A stretch of 64,000 nucleotides of DNA from CAJQQK01 sp963696075 (GTDB lineage Bacteria > Pseudomonadota > Alphaproteobacteria > Rhizobiales > Hyphomicrobiaceae): NCBI GenBank assembly GCA_963696075.1, contig CAVOJD010000015.1, positions 248,001 to 312,000 of the forward strand, given 5' to 3'. This document shows positions 24,442 through 33,831 of the stretch, piece after piece (positions within the stretch are counted from its first letter, which is position 1; every line of letters begins with the position of its first letter). The position numbers were made by a program, and so were the translations under genes. Under the pieces are notes generated by a model. It was not told the DNA's origin. It saw nothing but the letters and a program-made list of their open reading frames with translations, and did not search any database.

Positions 24442-25467
24442 GAGATTATTCCCTGGCCGTTGCTTTGGGCTTTTTGCGCGACCGTTTCCCTTTGGCTTCG
24501 ATTTCAACGCTTTTGAGCATTCAATCGGCGGGCTATTTGGTCTGCCTTCCGAAACGGAATCGATGTCGACATTCTTCGTCCAATAGGGCTGCATGCCGTA
24601 AAGTTCGGTCAGAAAGTCGATGAATACGTTGACCTTCGAGGGCATGAAATCGCGGCTTGGGTATACGGCCCAAATTGCGTCACTCGAAACGCCGCGCCAC
24701 TCAGGCAGGATGATGCGCAGATCACCGCGCATCAACGACGGGCCAATGTCCCAGGTCGACAGCAGCGAGATGCCGATCCCGGCGATGACGGCTTCGCGCG
24801 CGAGTTCGCACGAGTTTGCGCGGATGTTGCCGCGGGGGCGGAACGAGCGCATGCCGCCGGGGCCTTCGAGGCGCCAGATGTCGAGATCGCCGGCGGCGAG
24901 GCAGTTATGTATTTCAAGGTCTTCGATCGATTCGGGAACGCCGAAGCTTTCAAGGTAGGCGGGCGCCGCGCAGATCACGCGCTCTTCGTTTGCAAGCTTC
25001 TTGGCGACCAGTGAGGAATCCTCGAGCTGTCCGATCCGGATGGCGACATCGAAATTCTCGCGGATGATGTCGACGAGATTGTCGGTTACGCGGAAATCGA
25101 CATCAATCTCGGGATAGCGCTCGAGAAAGGCGGGGAGATGGGGCGCGATATGCAATCGGCAGAAGGCGGTCGGTGCGGTAATCTTGAGCTGGCCGCGCGG
25201 CTTCGAGTTGCGCCGGCAAACGTAGTCTTCGGCTTCTTCGAAAAGGCTCAGAATATCGACGACGCGCTTGAAATACCCTTCGCCCGTTTCGGTCAATCGC
25301 AAATGCCGTGTCGTGCGCTGAAACAGACGCGCGCCCAACCGATCTTCCAAAAGGCTGATGCGCTTTGAAACAACGGCTGGAGAAAGCCCCATTTCGCGGC
25401 CAGCGGCAGACATATTGCCGGTACGAGCAACACGAGCGAAAATGTCGAGGTCACTTATGGCGGTCAC
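24433..25467 (-). CDS. LysR-family transcriptional regulator
   Basis: This 344-residue regulator has an N-terminal winged helix-turn-helix (DLDIFARVARTGNMSAAGREMGLSPAVVSKRISLLE) followed by the effector-binding domain from about residue 90 (KITAPTAFCRLHIAPHL, VAIRIGQLEDSSL). Its C-terminus carries a Lys/Pro-rich tail of about 40 residues beyond the family norm. GTG at 25467 is preceded by AAGGAA at good spacing and gives the normal domain start; TTG at 25506 is the longer option. It is divergent from glcDEF, so control of glycolate oxidation is a reasonable inference. Confidence 0.88.
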   Translation of the reverse strand: MTAISDLDIFARVARTGNMSAAGREMGLSPAVVSKRISLLEDRLGARLFQRTTRHLRLTETGEGYFKRVVDILSLFEEAEDYVCRRNSKPRGQLKITAPTAFCRLHIAPHLPAFLERYPEIDVDFRVTDNLVDIIRENFDVAIRIGQLEDSSLVAKKLANEERVICAAPAYLESFGVPESIEDLEIHNCLAAGDLDIWRLEGPGGMRSFRPRGNIRANSCELAREAVIAGIGISLLSTWDIGPSLMRGDLRIILPEWRGVSSDAIWAVYPSRDFMPSKVNVFIDFLTELYGMQPYWTKNVDIDSVSEGRPNSPPIECSKALKSKPKGNGRAKSPKQRPGNNLDQ

Positions 25468-25853
25468 GGTCGGTTCCTTTGCGGATCTTACGCTTATTGG
25501 TGACAATGTCTTTCTCCGATAAAGTGATTGCTCGCGCTAGAGGCTAAGGCATGTCTTCCCTGCTCCAGATCGTGTTATCAGTTTTTCGGACTGGTTGAAA
25601 ATGGATGCCTGGCTGATCAGTTTCGCCGGGACGTGGCTGCCGTGGTGGGCAAGTGCGTGCGGGGGGCACGCAGCGGTGGCTGTCGGCGGGTGATCAGGCT
25701 ACATCTAAGACAGGCTGCATCTGAGATATGGGCTGTCGGTTGTTGCGAAGGGGACCATGAGCGGCGGGCGACGGGGCCGTCGGATTGTTGCGGCCGGTCG
25801 GTTGGGGCCGGGATGGCCGGGGTTTGAATGTGCTAACGCGCGTGGGGGCTATC
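25468..25853. promoter_or_regulatory. Divergent LysR/glcD control region
   Basis: About 386 bases lie between the LysR start and glcD. A LysR regulator normally binds T-N11-A palindromes in such a gap, and the region must hold both promoters. I looked for a clear inverted repeat and did not find one I would stake a coordinate on; the AT-richer part is around 25490-25580, nearest the regulator. No small gene is supported. Confidence 0.4.
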
Positions 25854-27296
25854 ATGGCGTCTATTAAGAGCGCTCTCGGCATGGGCCGGACGCGGGGGGC
25901 TCGCGGTGGCCGCGAGCCCGGTGATGCCTTGCGCGGGCTTCAAGATCTGCTCGGGGATGCGGTCGTGCTGGCGGCGGCGGGGCGGCGGTTGTTTCGGGGT
26001 GATGGGGCTTTGTTGAACGAGGAGCCGCCGGCAGCCGTGGTGCTGCCGGGAGATGAGCGCCAATTGGTCGAGACGGTCCGGTATTGCCACAGCCATGGCC
26101 TGGGCATGGTCCCGAGGGGCGGGGCGACCTCGCTCAGGGGCGGTGCAATCGGTGGGGCGCAAAGCGTCGTGATCGCGACGACGCGGCTCAACAGGATTTT
26201 TGAGGTGAACCGGCGGGACCGGCTGGTGCGGGCCGAGGCCGGTGCGACGCTGACAGCGCTGGGCGCGGCTGTGGGCGGGGCCGGACTGCGGCTGCCCGCT
26301 GCGCCTGCGGGGCGATCGCCGGCAACGCTGGGGGGCGCCATTGCGAAGAACACTCAGATGGATAACGGGCCGGCGTCGGGGACTATCGGGGGCCTTGTCG
26401 AGGGGCTGAGGTTCGTTGCGGCGAATGGGGAAATCGTCGAGATCGGGGCCGAGGTGCAGGCGTGCGGCGGATACGATCTCGCCGGCCTGATCGCTGGCTC
26501 GGAGGGGGCGTTCGGGATTATCTCGGAAGCGACGCTGCGGTTGATGCCGGCCGTGCCTGCCGTGCGGCTGGTGGTTGCGCGGTTTGGCGATGAGGATGCG
26601 GCGTTGGCCGCCGCCGAGGCGGTTCTACAGCAGGGTTTGGGGGGCGGCGCGGTTGAGGTTGCGGGCGGGCGGCTCTGGGGCGGGCAATCCGCCGGCCTTG
26701 GCGACTGGAGCAGGGCGGCGGATGAGACCTTCGTGCTGGTGGATATCGAAGGGTTCGATGACGAGGTCGCAGCAACGGCTGCGGCGGTTGGCGATCTGAT
26801 GCGGGAGGGGGCGGCCGGGGTGATCGAGGAGACGGGGGATCAAGCGGTGCGCTGGGCGGTCCGGGCGCTCAGGGAGACGGCGCCTGCGCGGTTGGCACGG
26901 GACGGGGTGGCGGGTGTCAGCGACATCGTCGTGCCGGTTGGCCGGGTCACTGACGTGTCGCGGGAAATGCGCCAGATTGCGGCGCGGCATGGGCTTGACT
27001 GCGTTCTGCTGATGAAGCCTGCACGGGGCGGTGTCGAGACGATTTTCGTTGCCGGCGACAGCGGGGAAGAGAGTTCGACGCGGGTGCAAGGCGCGATCGA
27101 TGATGCGGTCGCGCTTGCAGGTGACGTCGGGGGACTTGCCGTCGGCACGCTCGGGGGCGGCGCGCTCAAGACCGTTGCTCCCGGTTATGGCGGCCTCGAA
27201 CAAAGCGCATTTGCGATGCAACAGCGTGTCAAAGCGGTTTTCGATGGCGAGGGATTGATGAATCCCGGCAAAGTGCTTGTGCCGGCCGCCGATTGA
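25854..27296 (+). CDS. glcD: Glycolate oxidase FAD-linked subunit GlcD-like
   Basis: This 480-residue flavoprotein has the vanillyl-alcohol-oxidase type FAD domain: VLPGDERQLVETVRYCHSHG, PRGGATSLRGGA, PAAPAGRSPATLGGAIAKNT, and a C-terminal cap ending NPGKVLVP. With GlcE and GlcF it oxidises glycolate or another 2-hydroxyacid. The second residues of the flavin site normally bind FAD without covalent linkage. ATG at 25854 is chosen; upstream in-frame starts extend into the intergenic gap. D-lactate dehydrogenase is the main alternative, but the three-gene order supports a glycolate oxidase complex. Confidence 0.87.
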   Translation: MASIKSALGMGRTRGARGGREPGDALRGLQDLLGDAVVLAAAGRRLFRGDGALLNEEPPAAVVLPGDERQLVETVRYCHSHGLGMVPRGGATSLRGGAIGGAQSVVIATTRLNRIFEVNRRDRLVRAEAGATLTALGAAVGGAGLRLPAAPAGRSPATLGGAIAKNTQMDNGPASGTIGGLVEGLRFVAANGEIVEIGAEVQACGGYDLAGLIAGSEGAFGIISEATLRLMPAVPAVRLVVARFGDEDAALAAAEAVLQQGLGGGAVEVAGGRLWGGQSAGLGDWSRAADETFVLVDIEGFDDEVAATAAAVGDLMREGAAGVIEETGDQAVRWAVRALRETAPARLARDGVAGVSDIVVPVGRVTDVSREMRQIAARHGLDCVLLMKPARGGVETIFVAGDSGEESSTRVQGAIDDAVALAGDVGGLAVGTLGGGALKTVAPGYGGLEQSAFAMQQRVKAVFDGEGLMNPGKVLVPAAD

Positions 27297-27393
27297 GGGC
27301 GGACGGCAGGGGCAGGCAACTGATCCCGGTGATCTGGGGTGCAGGGATCTGGTGGTTGCGGGCTCGGGTGATGATGTGACGGCGAGGAAGAAC

Positions 27394-28620
27394 GTGTTGG
27401 ATACGATCCTGCGGCCGGCTGCGGACTGGGAACTTGCCTCGTATCTCGCCGAGGCGACGGCGTCCGGCATGACCGTGCAGATTGTGGGCTCGAATACGCG
27501 GGCGGCCTATGGGCGGCCGAGCCGGGCTGCGGCGCGCGTGTCGACGCATGTGATGCGCGGCATTACGGCCTTCGATCGCGCGGCACGGATCATTACCGTT
27601 CAAGGCGGCACGCGGCTGAGCGATGTTACGCGCGAACTTGGCGATGCGGGACTGATGTTGGCGTTTGAGCCGGTAGATATGGGTCCGATGTACGGTTTTG
27701 AGGCCGATTGGATGACGGTTGGCGGGATGATCGCGGTCAATGTCGCGGGGAGCCGGCGGATTGTCGCCGGCAGTGCGGCCGACAGCATTGCGGGCATCAA
27801 GCTGGTGAGTGGCGGCGGCGAGATCATTCGGGCCGGTGCAGGGACCGGTGGCGGGCGCACAGGCTTCGACATCTCGCGGTTGGCCGCCGGCAGCATGGGG
27901 ACGCTCGGCGTGATCGCGGAAGTCTCACTGCGGGTCACTCCGGTGCCGGAGCGGACCGCGACCCTCGTCCTGTTGGGCCTCGAGGGAGAGATTGCCGTCG
28001 AGGCGATGGGGGATGCGCTGGCTGATTGCCCGGGGATCACGGGGGCGCTGCATCTGGATCAGGCGATGGCGGCGCGGCTGGCGAACCCGGATCTGGCGGG
28101 GCAAGGCGAGGCGGTGACGCTCATCAGAGTGGAGGCGGGATCGCCGCCCGGCCTGGCGCAGGCGCTGGAGCGACTGTATGGCGGGCTTGCGGCTTATGGT
28201 GAGATATTCGAACTGGATGATGACGCGACGGCGGCGCTGTGGCGGGGGCTGCAGGAGCTGAGCTGGATTGCGCCGGGGGATCAGCCGGTGTGGCGGATTG
28301 CGGTGCGCCCGTCGCGCGCGGGCGATGTGGTTCAAGGCATTCGCCGGTATATGGCGGTGGAGGCCGCATATGATTGGGGCGGTGGGGTAGTTTGGCTTGT
28401 GGTGCCGGTCACGGCGGATGCGGGGGCAAGCGAGATCCGCCGCGTGACGGCCTCGATCGGGGGGGCTGCGACGCTGGTGCGGGCGGGCGATGAGGTTCGC
28501 GCGGCAGTTGATTGTTTCGAGCCGCCGGATCGCGGCGCGGAGACGATTTCGCGGCACCTCAAGGCGGCATTTGATCCAGCGGGTATTCTCAATCCGGGCC
28601 GGCTGCACCGGGAGTTTTGA
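27394..28620 (+). CDS. glcE: Glycolate oxidase FAD-binding subunit GlcE-like
   Basis: A second FAD-domain protein of 408 residues: VQIVGSNTRAAYGRP, GITAFDRAARIITVQGGTRLSD, FEPVDMGPMYGFEADWMTVGGMIAVNVAGSRRI and the end FDPAGILNPGRL. GlcE partners GlcD in the membrane-linked oxidase. The start is uncertain. GTG at 27394 has GAGG six bases upstream and gives a normal length; an in-frame GTG at 27277 would overlap glcD by 20 bases. glcF follows after about 77 bases. Confidence 0.85.
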   Translation: MLDTILRPAADWELASYLAEATASGMTVQIVGSNTRAAYGRPSRAAARVSTHVMRGITAFDRAARIITVQGGTRLSDVTRELGDAGLMLAFEPVDMGPMYGFEADWMTVGGMIAVNVAGSRRIVAGSAADSIAGIKLVSGGGEIIRAGAGTGGGRTGFDISRLAAGSMGTLGVIAEVSLRVTPVPERTATLVLLGLEGEIAVEAMGDALADCPGITGALHLDQAMAARLANPDLAGQGEAVTLIRVEAGSPPGLAQALERLYGGLAAYGEIFELDDDATAALWRGLQELSWIAPGDQPVWRIAVRPSRAGDVVQGIRRYMAVEAAYDWGGGVVWLVVPVTADAGASEIRRVTASIGGAATLVRAGDEVRAAVDCFEPPDRGAETISRHLKAAFDPAGILNPGRLHREF

Positions 28621-28697
28621 GACGATGGCGCTCGGCAACGAATGGGACGTATGGGCGGCGGGCAAATGGATGGCGAACGCATGGGAAAGGTGATCGC

Positions 28698-30061
28698 TTG
28701 AGCGATGTGATGACACGACCGGGGCCTCAGGGGGCCTGCTGACGGGAGGCGGTGAAGGGGACGTCGCGCGGCTGGCGGAGGCGTGTGTGGGGTGCGGGCT
28801 TTGTAACGCCAGTTGCCCGACCTACCTGATCAGCGGTGATGAACGCGAGGGCCCGCGCGGGCGGATCGCCTTGATCGCGGATCTGGCGGCGGGGGTGGCC
28901 GACCTGACGGCGAGCCCGGAACTCGCCGGGCATCTTGAGCGGTGCCTCGGGTGCGGTGCGTGTCAGGATGCCTGTCCGACGGGTGTGGAATACGATCATC
29001 TGCTGGCGCACGGGCGCGGGTTCGTGAGTGCGACGCGGCAGCGGACGGCGCTGCGCCGCCAGATCGACCGGGTCGCGGGGCAGGTGGTGCCCTATCCCGA
29101 CCGGCTGAGACGATATCTGCGGTTGCGGCCGCTGATGGCGCGCCTTGGCGGCGGGCCGGGGCGGCGGCTGGCGCGGCAGATCGAGGCGCTGGCGCAGGCG
29201 CGCGCGGCCTTTCCGGGGCCGGGGACAGCCAAGACCAAGCGCGAGAAGCGGGGGCGGGTCATCCTGTTGCAGGGATGCGGGGGCCAAGTGCTGCGCCCCT
29301 CGATCAATGATGCCGCGATCCGGGTGCTGGCGCGCAATGGGTTGGACGTGGAAGTGGTTGCCGGTGCGGGGTGTTGTGGGGCGACGCTTGGCGAGCAAGG
29401 TGACAGGGAGGGCCAGCGGCGGCTGGCGCGGGCCAACATCGATGCGTGGGCGAAGTCGTTATCGCGCGCGCCGGCCGATGCGATCCTGTCGACGGCGGGG
29501 GGATGCGGGCTCGCGATTGCTGATTATGCCGATCTGTTGGGTGATGATCCCGACTATCGGGAAAAAGCGCAGGAGATTGCCGGTCTGGCGGAGGATGTCG
29601 TGGCGTTTGCGGCGCGGTTCGGGCTGGCGCCGCCGCTGCGGTGGTCGAGCCTCAGGGTGGCGTGTCATGTCTCGTGTGCGCTCGCGCGCAATGGTGGCGG
29701 TGCACCGCAATTGAACCTCGTGCATCAGGCGGGGTTCAGTGCGGTCGAGGCGGCGCCGGAGGCGATCTGCTGCGGGGGGCGGGGGACGTTTCCTTACCGG
29801 CAGGGTGAGCTTGCCGATGTGCTCAGACGGCAGACGAGTGATGCGATCCGGGAGAGCCGCGCGGATGTGGTGGCGACGGGCTCGCTGGCGTGTCTGATGC
29901 ATCTGGGCGCAGACCTCAGCCAGCCGGTGGTGCATACGATCGAACTGATCGATTGGGCGCATGGCGGGCCTGTGCCGCCGGGGCTGGAGCATCTGGCGGG
30001 CGATGTCACGGACGTTCCGGGGGCGTCGAAGCTTGATGTGGACGATTTCATTTCGGCTTGA
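28698..30061 (+). CDS. glcF: Glycolate oxidase iron-sulfur subunit GlcF-like, apparent frameshift near the start
   Basis: GlcF carries electrons from the flavin subunits to the quinone pool. Two [4Fe-4S] motifs are visible, ACVGCGLCNASCPTY and RCLGCGACQDACPTG, then two CCG domains (GAGCCGATLGEQGD and APEAICCGGRGTFPYRQ). The long frame has no ATG, GTG or TTG between an in-frame stop at 28691 and GTG 28787, which would remove the first cluster Cys. TTG at 28698, with GGAAAGG upstream, opens another frame that joins if one base is added in a G-run near 28725-28732. I report the gene from that TTG; a CTG start is the alternative. Confidence 0.75.
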
Positions 30062-30238
30062 AATCCGGTGTCCGGGGCGCGGGACATTAGTGCTCGATCA
30101 TTAAAGAGGTCGTGGATCGGGCTGATGGATCGACGGGGACGGCTTGGTTCGTTATACGCCAGAGCCTATAAGCAGCGGCGAACCCAGGATTCACCCGGAA
30201 CGGCACAGTGACGGCCGCCGGCATGGTGAAAGCATTTC

Positions 30239-31715
30239 ATGGCGAAGAAACAGAAGCAATTTAAGCCCAAGGCGCGACTGCCGAAGGGATTTCGCGACAT
30301 TGGCGCGGACGAGATCCGGCAGACGCAGGCGATGATCGAGAAGATCCGCGGCGTCTATGAGATGTATGGATTCGAGCCGCTGGAGACGCCCGCGTTCGAA
30401 TACACCGATGCGCTCGGCAAGTTCCTGCCCGATACCGACCGGCCGAACGAAGGCGTGTTCTCGATGCAGGACGAGGACGAGCAGTGGATGAGCTTGCGCT
30501 ATGACATGACGGCGCCACTGGCGCGGCATGTGGCGGAGAACTACCAGGACATCGCCAAGCCGTTCCGGCGCTACACGTGGGGGCCGGTGTGGCGCAACGA
30601 GAAGCCGGGGCCGGGGCGGTTCCGTCAGTTCATGCAGTTCGATGCCGATACCGTCGGCACGGGCAACATCGCGGCGGATGCGGAAATCTGCATGCTGGCG
30701 GCGGACACGATGGAGGCGCTTGGGATCAAGCGCGGGGAATACGTGATCCGCGTGAATAACCGGAAGGTGCTGGATGGGCTGATCGAGGCGGTGGGGCTCG
30801 ATCCGGCGGATGAGGAAAAGCGGCTCGCGGTGATGCGGTCGCTCGACAAACTCGACAAGTTCCCGCGCGAGGAAGTGGCCAAGCTGCTCGGGCCGGGGCG
30901 GAAGGACGAGTTGGGCGACTTCACGAAGGGCGCTGAACTGAGCGAGGCGCAGATCGCAGCGATGCTTGATTTCGTGACGCAGGCGGCCGACGGGGGCCTG
31001 CAGGGCGTCCAGCCAAGCGCGCTGTTCGAGGAGGGGATTGCGGAGCTTGAACAGTTGCGCGCGCTGGTGCGAGGCGGCCGGCTACGAGGCCGATCGCATT
31101 CGGATCGACCATTCGGTTGTGCGCGGGCTCGACTATTACACGGGGCCGGTGTTCGAGGCGGAGTTGCTGTTCGAGGCGCAGGACGACAAGGGGCAGGTTG
31201 TCCGCTTCGGGTCGGTCGGTGGCGGCGGGCGGTATGATGACCTCGTCGCGCGCTTTACCGGCCAGAAGGTGCCCGCGACGGGGTTTTCGCTGGGGGTGTC
31301 GCGGTTGCAGGCTGCACTGAGGCATCTTGGCCGGGAGGCCCGGGAGCGGGTGCCGGCGCCGGTGGTTGTGCTGGTGATGGATGCCAAGGAGCAGCCGCGC
31401 TATCAGCGCATGGTGCGGGACCTGCGTGATGCGGGTATTCGCGCTGAGATGTATCTCGGCAAGGCTGGCAATATCGGGCAGCAGTTCAAGTATGCCGATA
31501 AGCGCGGTGCGCCGTGCGTTGTCATCCAGGGGGAAGACGAGCAGGCGAAGGGTGAGGTGCAGATCAAGGATCTGGTCGAGGGGCTCAGGCTTTCGCAGTC
31601 GATCGAGGATTCGGCGGAATGGCGCGAGGCGCGTCCGGCGCAGTTCTCGGTGCCGGAAGGCGATCTCGTCAAGGCGGTGAGGGAGGTGCTCGCGCGGCAC
31701 CGGGATGATGCATGA
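30239..31715 (+). pseudogene. hisS: Histidyl-tRNA synthetase, broken by one frameshift as read
   Basis: This is a complete class II synthetase split into two frames. The first part (30239 to about 31065) has PKGFRDIGADEI, SLRYDMTAPLARHVAEN and motif 2 with FRRYTWGPVWRNEKPGPG. The second has GYEADRIRIDHSVVRGLDYYTGPVFEAE, the GGGGRYDDLVARF motif 3 and the anticodon-binding domain to 31715. The join is at 31064-31070: removing one G from CTGGTGC restores LRALCEAAGYEADRIR with no other damage. The gene is essential and otherwise well preserved, so an assembly or sequencing error is the simplest reading. hisZ and hisG follow on the same strand. Confidence 0.9.
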
Positions 31716-31733
31716 CAAGGCCGGAACTGCAGG

Positions 31734-32945
31734 ATGCCGGCGCGGCCGGAGCAAACGGAGGCGCGCGATATGAACGCTGAATCAGCGCGTGGCTTCGAGG
31801 CGCTGGAAGCGCAGGCGCACACCATCATGTCGGTCTTCACGGCCGCCGGGTATGAAGCGGTGGCGCCCGCGATCATCCAGCCGGCTGAGATTTTTCTCGA
31901 CGTTGTGGGGGAGGAATTGCGTGCGCGCACGTATGTCTTCACCGATCAGGACGGGGCGGAACTGTGCCTGAGGCCCGACCTGACGGTGCCGACCTGCCGG
32001 CTGCATTGGGAGCGCCATCAGCGCGGCGATGTGAAGGCCAAGTATTGCTACAACGGGCCGGCGTTCCGGTTTCAGCCGCACGGCGGGGATGCCACGCATC
32101 CGCGCGAGTTTCGCCAGGCCGGCATCGAGAATTTCGGTCTCAGCCAGCGCGAGACGGCGGAAACGGAGGTGCTGGCGACGATCATCGAGGCGGTCGAGGC
32201 GCTGGGGATCACGGACTACACGGTGCGGTGTGGGGATCTCGGATTGTTCTCGGCGTTGCTCGATGGGGTCGAGATTCCTGAGCGCTGGCGGCAGCGGCTG
32301 AGGGCCCAGTTCTGGCGGCCGGTTGCGTTTCGCGAGGAATTGCGGCGGCTGGTGACGAGCCCGGCCTCGACACTCGAGGGGCTGCCGAGTGCGCTTCTGG
32401 AGAACATCGCGCTCAAGGATGAGCGCCAGTCGATGCGCGCGGTCGAAGGGTATCTCAACGATTGTGATATCGAACTGATCGGGCAGCGGACGGTCAGAGA
32501 GATTACGCGGCGCATCATGGTGATGGTGGAAGACGGCGGGACGGAGCCGCTGGCGGGCGACATTGCCGACGTGATCGGGGGCTATCTTGATGTGACCGCG
32601 CCGGCGCGGGCGGCGGGCGCGCGGCTCAAGGACCTGATGCAGAGCGCGGGCATTGATATCTCTTCCGCGCTCGACATCTATCAGCGCCGCCTTCAGAAGA
32701 TGGCGGATGCGGGCATTGATGTCGGGAAGCTGACGTTCTCGGCGGAGTTCGGCCGGAACCTGGAATATTACACGGGGTTCGTGTTCGAGATCACCGTGCC
32801 CTCGCTTGGGCCGCAGAGCCCGATTGCGGGCGGCGGGCGATACGACAAGTTGATGCGCACGGTCGGCTCCGAAACGGATGTGCCGGCGATGGGCGCCATG
32901 ATCCACACCGAGCGCGCGCTTGGTGTTGTGCGCAACGAGGCTTGA
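31734..32945 (+). CDS. hisZ: ATP phosphoribosyltransferase regulatory subunit
   Basis: This 403-residue protein resembles a histidyl-tRNA synthetase without anticodon domain: PAIIQPAEIFLDVVGEELRARTYVFTD, CLRPDLTVPTCRLHW, PREFRQAGIENFG and the C-terminal GGGRYDKLMRTVG. HisZ joins the short form of HisG to make the first enzyme of histidine synthesis and gives feedback control. It starts 18 bases after hisS and is followed 4 bases later by hisG, so hisS-hisZ-hisG is one operon. ATG at 31770 (MNAESARGF) is an alternative start. Confidence 0.93.
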   Translation: MPARPEQTEARDMNAESARGFEALEAQAHTIMSVFTAAGYEAVAPAIIQPAEIFLDVVGEELRARTYVFTDQDGAELCLRPDLTVPTCRLHWERHQRGDVKAKYCYNGPAFRFQPHGGDATHPREFRQAGIENFGLSQRETAETEVLATIIEAVEALGITDYTVRCGDLGLFSALLDGVEIPERWRQRLRAQFWRPVAFREELRRLVTSPASTLEGLPSALLENIALKDERQSMRAVEGYLNDCDIELIGQRTVREITRRIMVMVEDGGTEPLAGDIADVIGGYLDVTAPARAAGARLKDLMQSAGIDISSALDIYQRRLQKMADAGIDVGKLTFSAEFGRNLEYYTGFVFEITVPSLGPQSPIAGGGRYDKLMRTVGSETDVPAMGAMIHTERALGVVRNEA

Positions 32946-32949
32946 GAAC

Positions 32950-33648
32950 ATGGCATCGAAGCTGATTTTCGGGGTTCCCTCCAAGGGCCGCCTGATGGAG
33001 GCGACGACGCAAGTGCTGGCCGATGCCGGGCTTGAGGTGCGCAAGACAGGCAATGAGCGCGGCTATCGCGGCGAGATCGTTGATGTGGGCACGGTCGAGA
33101 TCGCGTTCATATCAGCCTCCGAGATCGCCAATGCGCTCCGGATCGGACAGGTCCATCTGGGGGTGACGGGGGAAGACCTGGTGCGCGAGGAAATCGCGGA
33201 CGCGGAGCAGCGGGTCAAGTTTCTGAAGCCGCTCGGGTTTGGACATGCCGATGTGGTTGTCGCGGTGCCGGCGTGCTGGATCGACGTCCGGGGGATGGAA
33301 GACCTGGACGAAGTTGCGATCGCGTTTCGCCGCGAGAACCAACGGCGGATGCGGGTTGCGACGAAGTATGTGAACCTGACCCGGCGCCACTTCACGTATT
33401 ACGGGATCAGCGATTACCGGATCGTGGAAAGTCTCGGGGCGACGGAGGGGACGCCGGCGGCGGGGACGGCGGAGCTGATCGTCGACATCACATCGACGGG
33501 GGCAACGCTTCGGGCGAATGGCCTGAAGCAGATCGAGGCGGGCACGATCCTCAGGTCCGAGGCGAACCTGATCGAATTGCGCATGGCGACGTGGACGCCG
33601 GAACTGCGCGCCATTCAGAATGATATTCTCGGGCGGCTTGGGATTTAG
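32950..33648 (+). CDS. hisG: ATP phosphoribosyltransferase, short form
   Basis: This 232-residue catalytic subunit condenses ATP with phosphoribosyl diphosphate. It begins SKLIFGVPSKGRLMEAT and contains GVTGEDLVRE, RVATKYVNLTRRHF and the PRPP-binding AELIVDITSTGATLRANGL. The length fits the short form that needs HisZ, whose gene is directly upstream. ATG at 32950 is chosen from family alignment. It ends just before a long palindromic element that separates it from the converging recQ gene. Confidence 0.95.
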   Translation: MASKLIFGVPSKGRLMEATTQVLADAGLEVRKTGNERGYRGEIVDVGTVEIAFISASEIANALRIGQVHLGVTGEDLVREEIADAEQRVKFLKPLGFGHADVVVAVPACWIDVRGMEDLDEVAIAFRRENQRRMRVATKYVNLTRRHFTYYGISDYRIVESLGATEGTPAAGTAELIVDITSTGATLRANGLKQIEAGTILRSEANLIELRMATWTPELRAIQNDILGRLGI

Positions 33649-33662
33649 GGTTTGGGCGGCGC

Positions 33663-33822
33663 CAGTCTGCCATCCATCCCTCCAACGGTGTCATCCCGGC
33701 ACGCCCAGCGAGATCCGGGACCCAGGGCCGCAGAACCGAGTGCGCCAGTTCATGCGGCCCTGGGTCCCGGCTCACGCTTCGGTCGGCCGGGATGACACCA
33801 TTGGGCGACGATGGGCAGACTG
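33663..33822. repeat. 160-bp palindromic element between hisG and recQ
   Basis: Nested perfect arms are visible: GGTGTCATCCCGGC (33687-33700) with its complement at 33786-33799, and an 18-base arm starting CCGGGACCCAGG (33715-33732) with its complement at 33753-33770. The outer ends CAGTCTGCC and GGCAGACTG also pair. It lies between convergent genes and would form a long hairpin in either transcript. The GTCATCCCGGC core is of a kind I have often seen dispersed in alphaproteobacterial genomes. It holds no gene. Confidence 0.82.
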
Positions 33823-33831
33823 GGCTGCGTT

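Noticed and set aside
28625..28693. Tryptophan-rich 22-codon ORF between glcE and glcF considered as a leader peptide
   Set aside because: No attenuator hairpins or T-run follow it, and the region is better read as the glcF leader with its ribosome-binding site.
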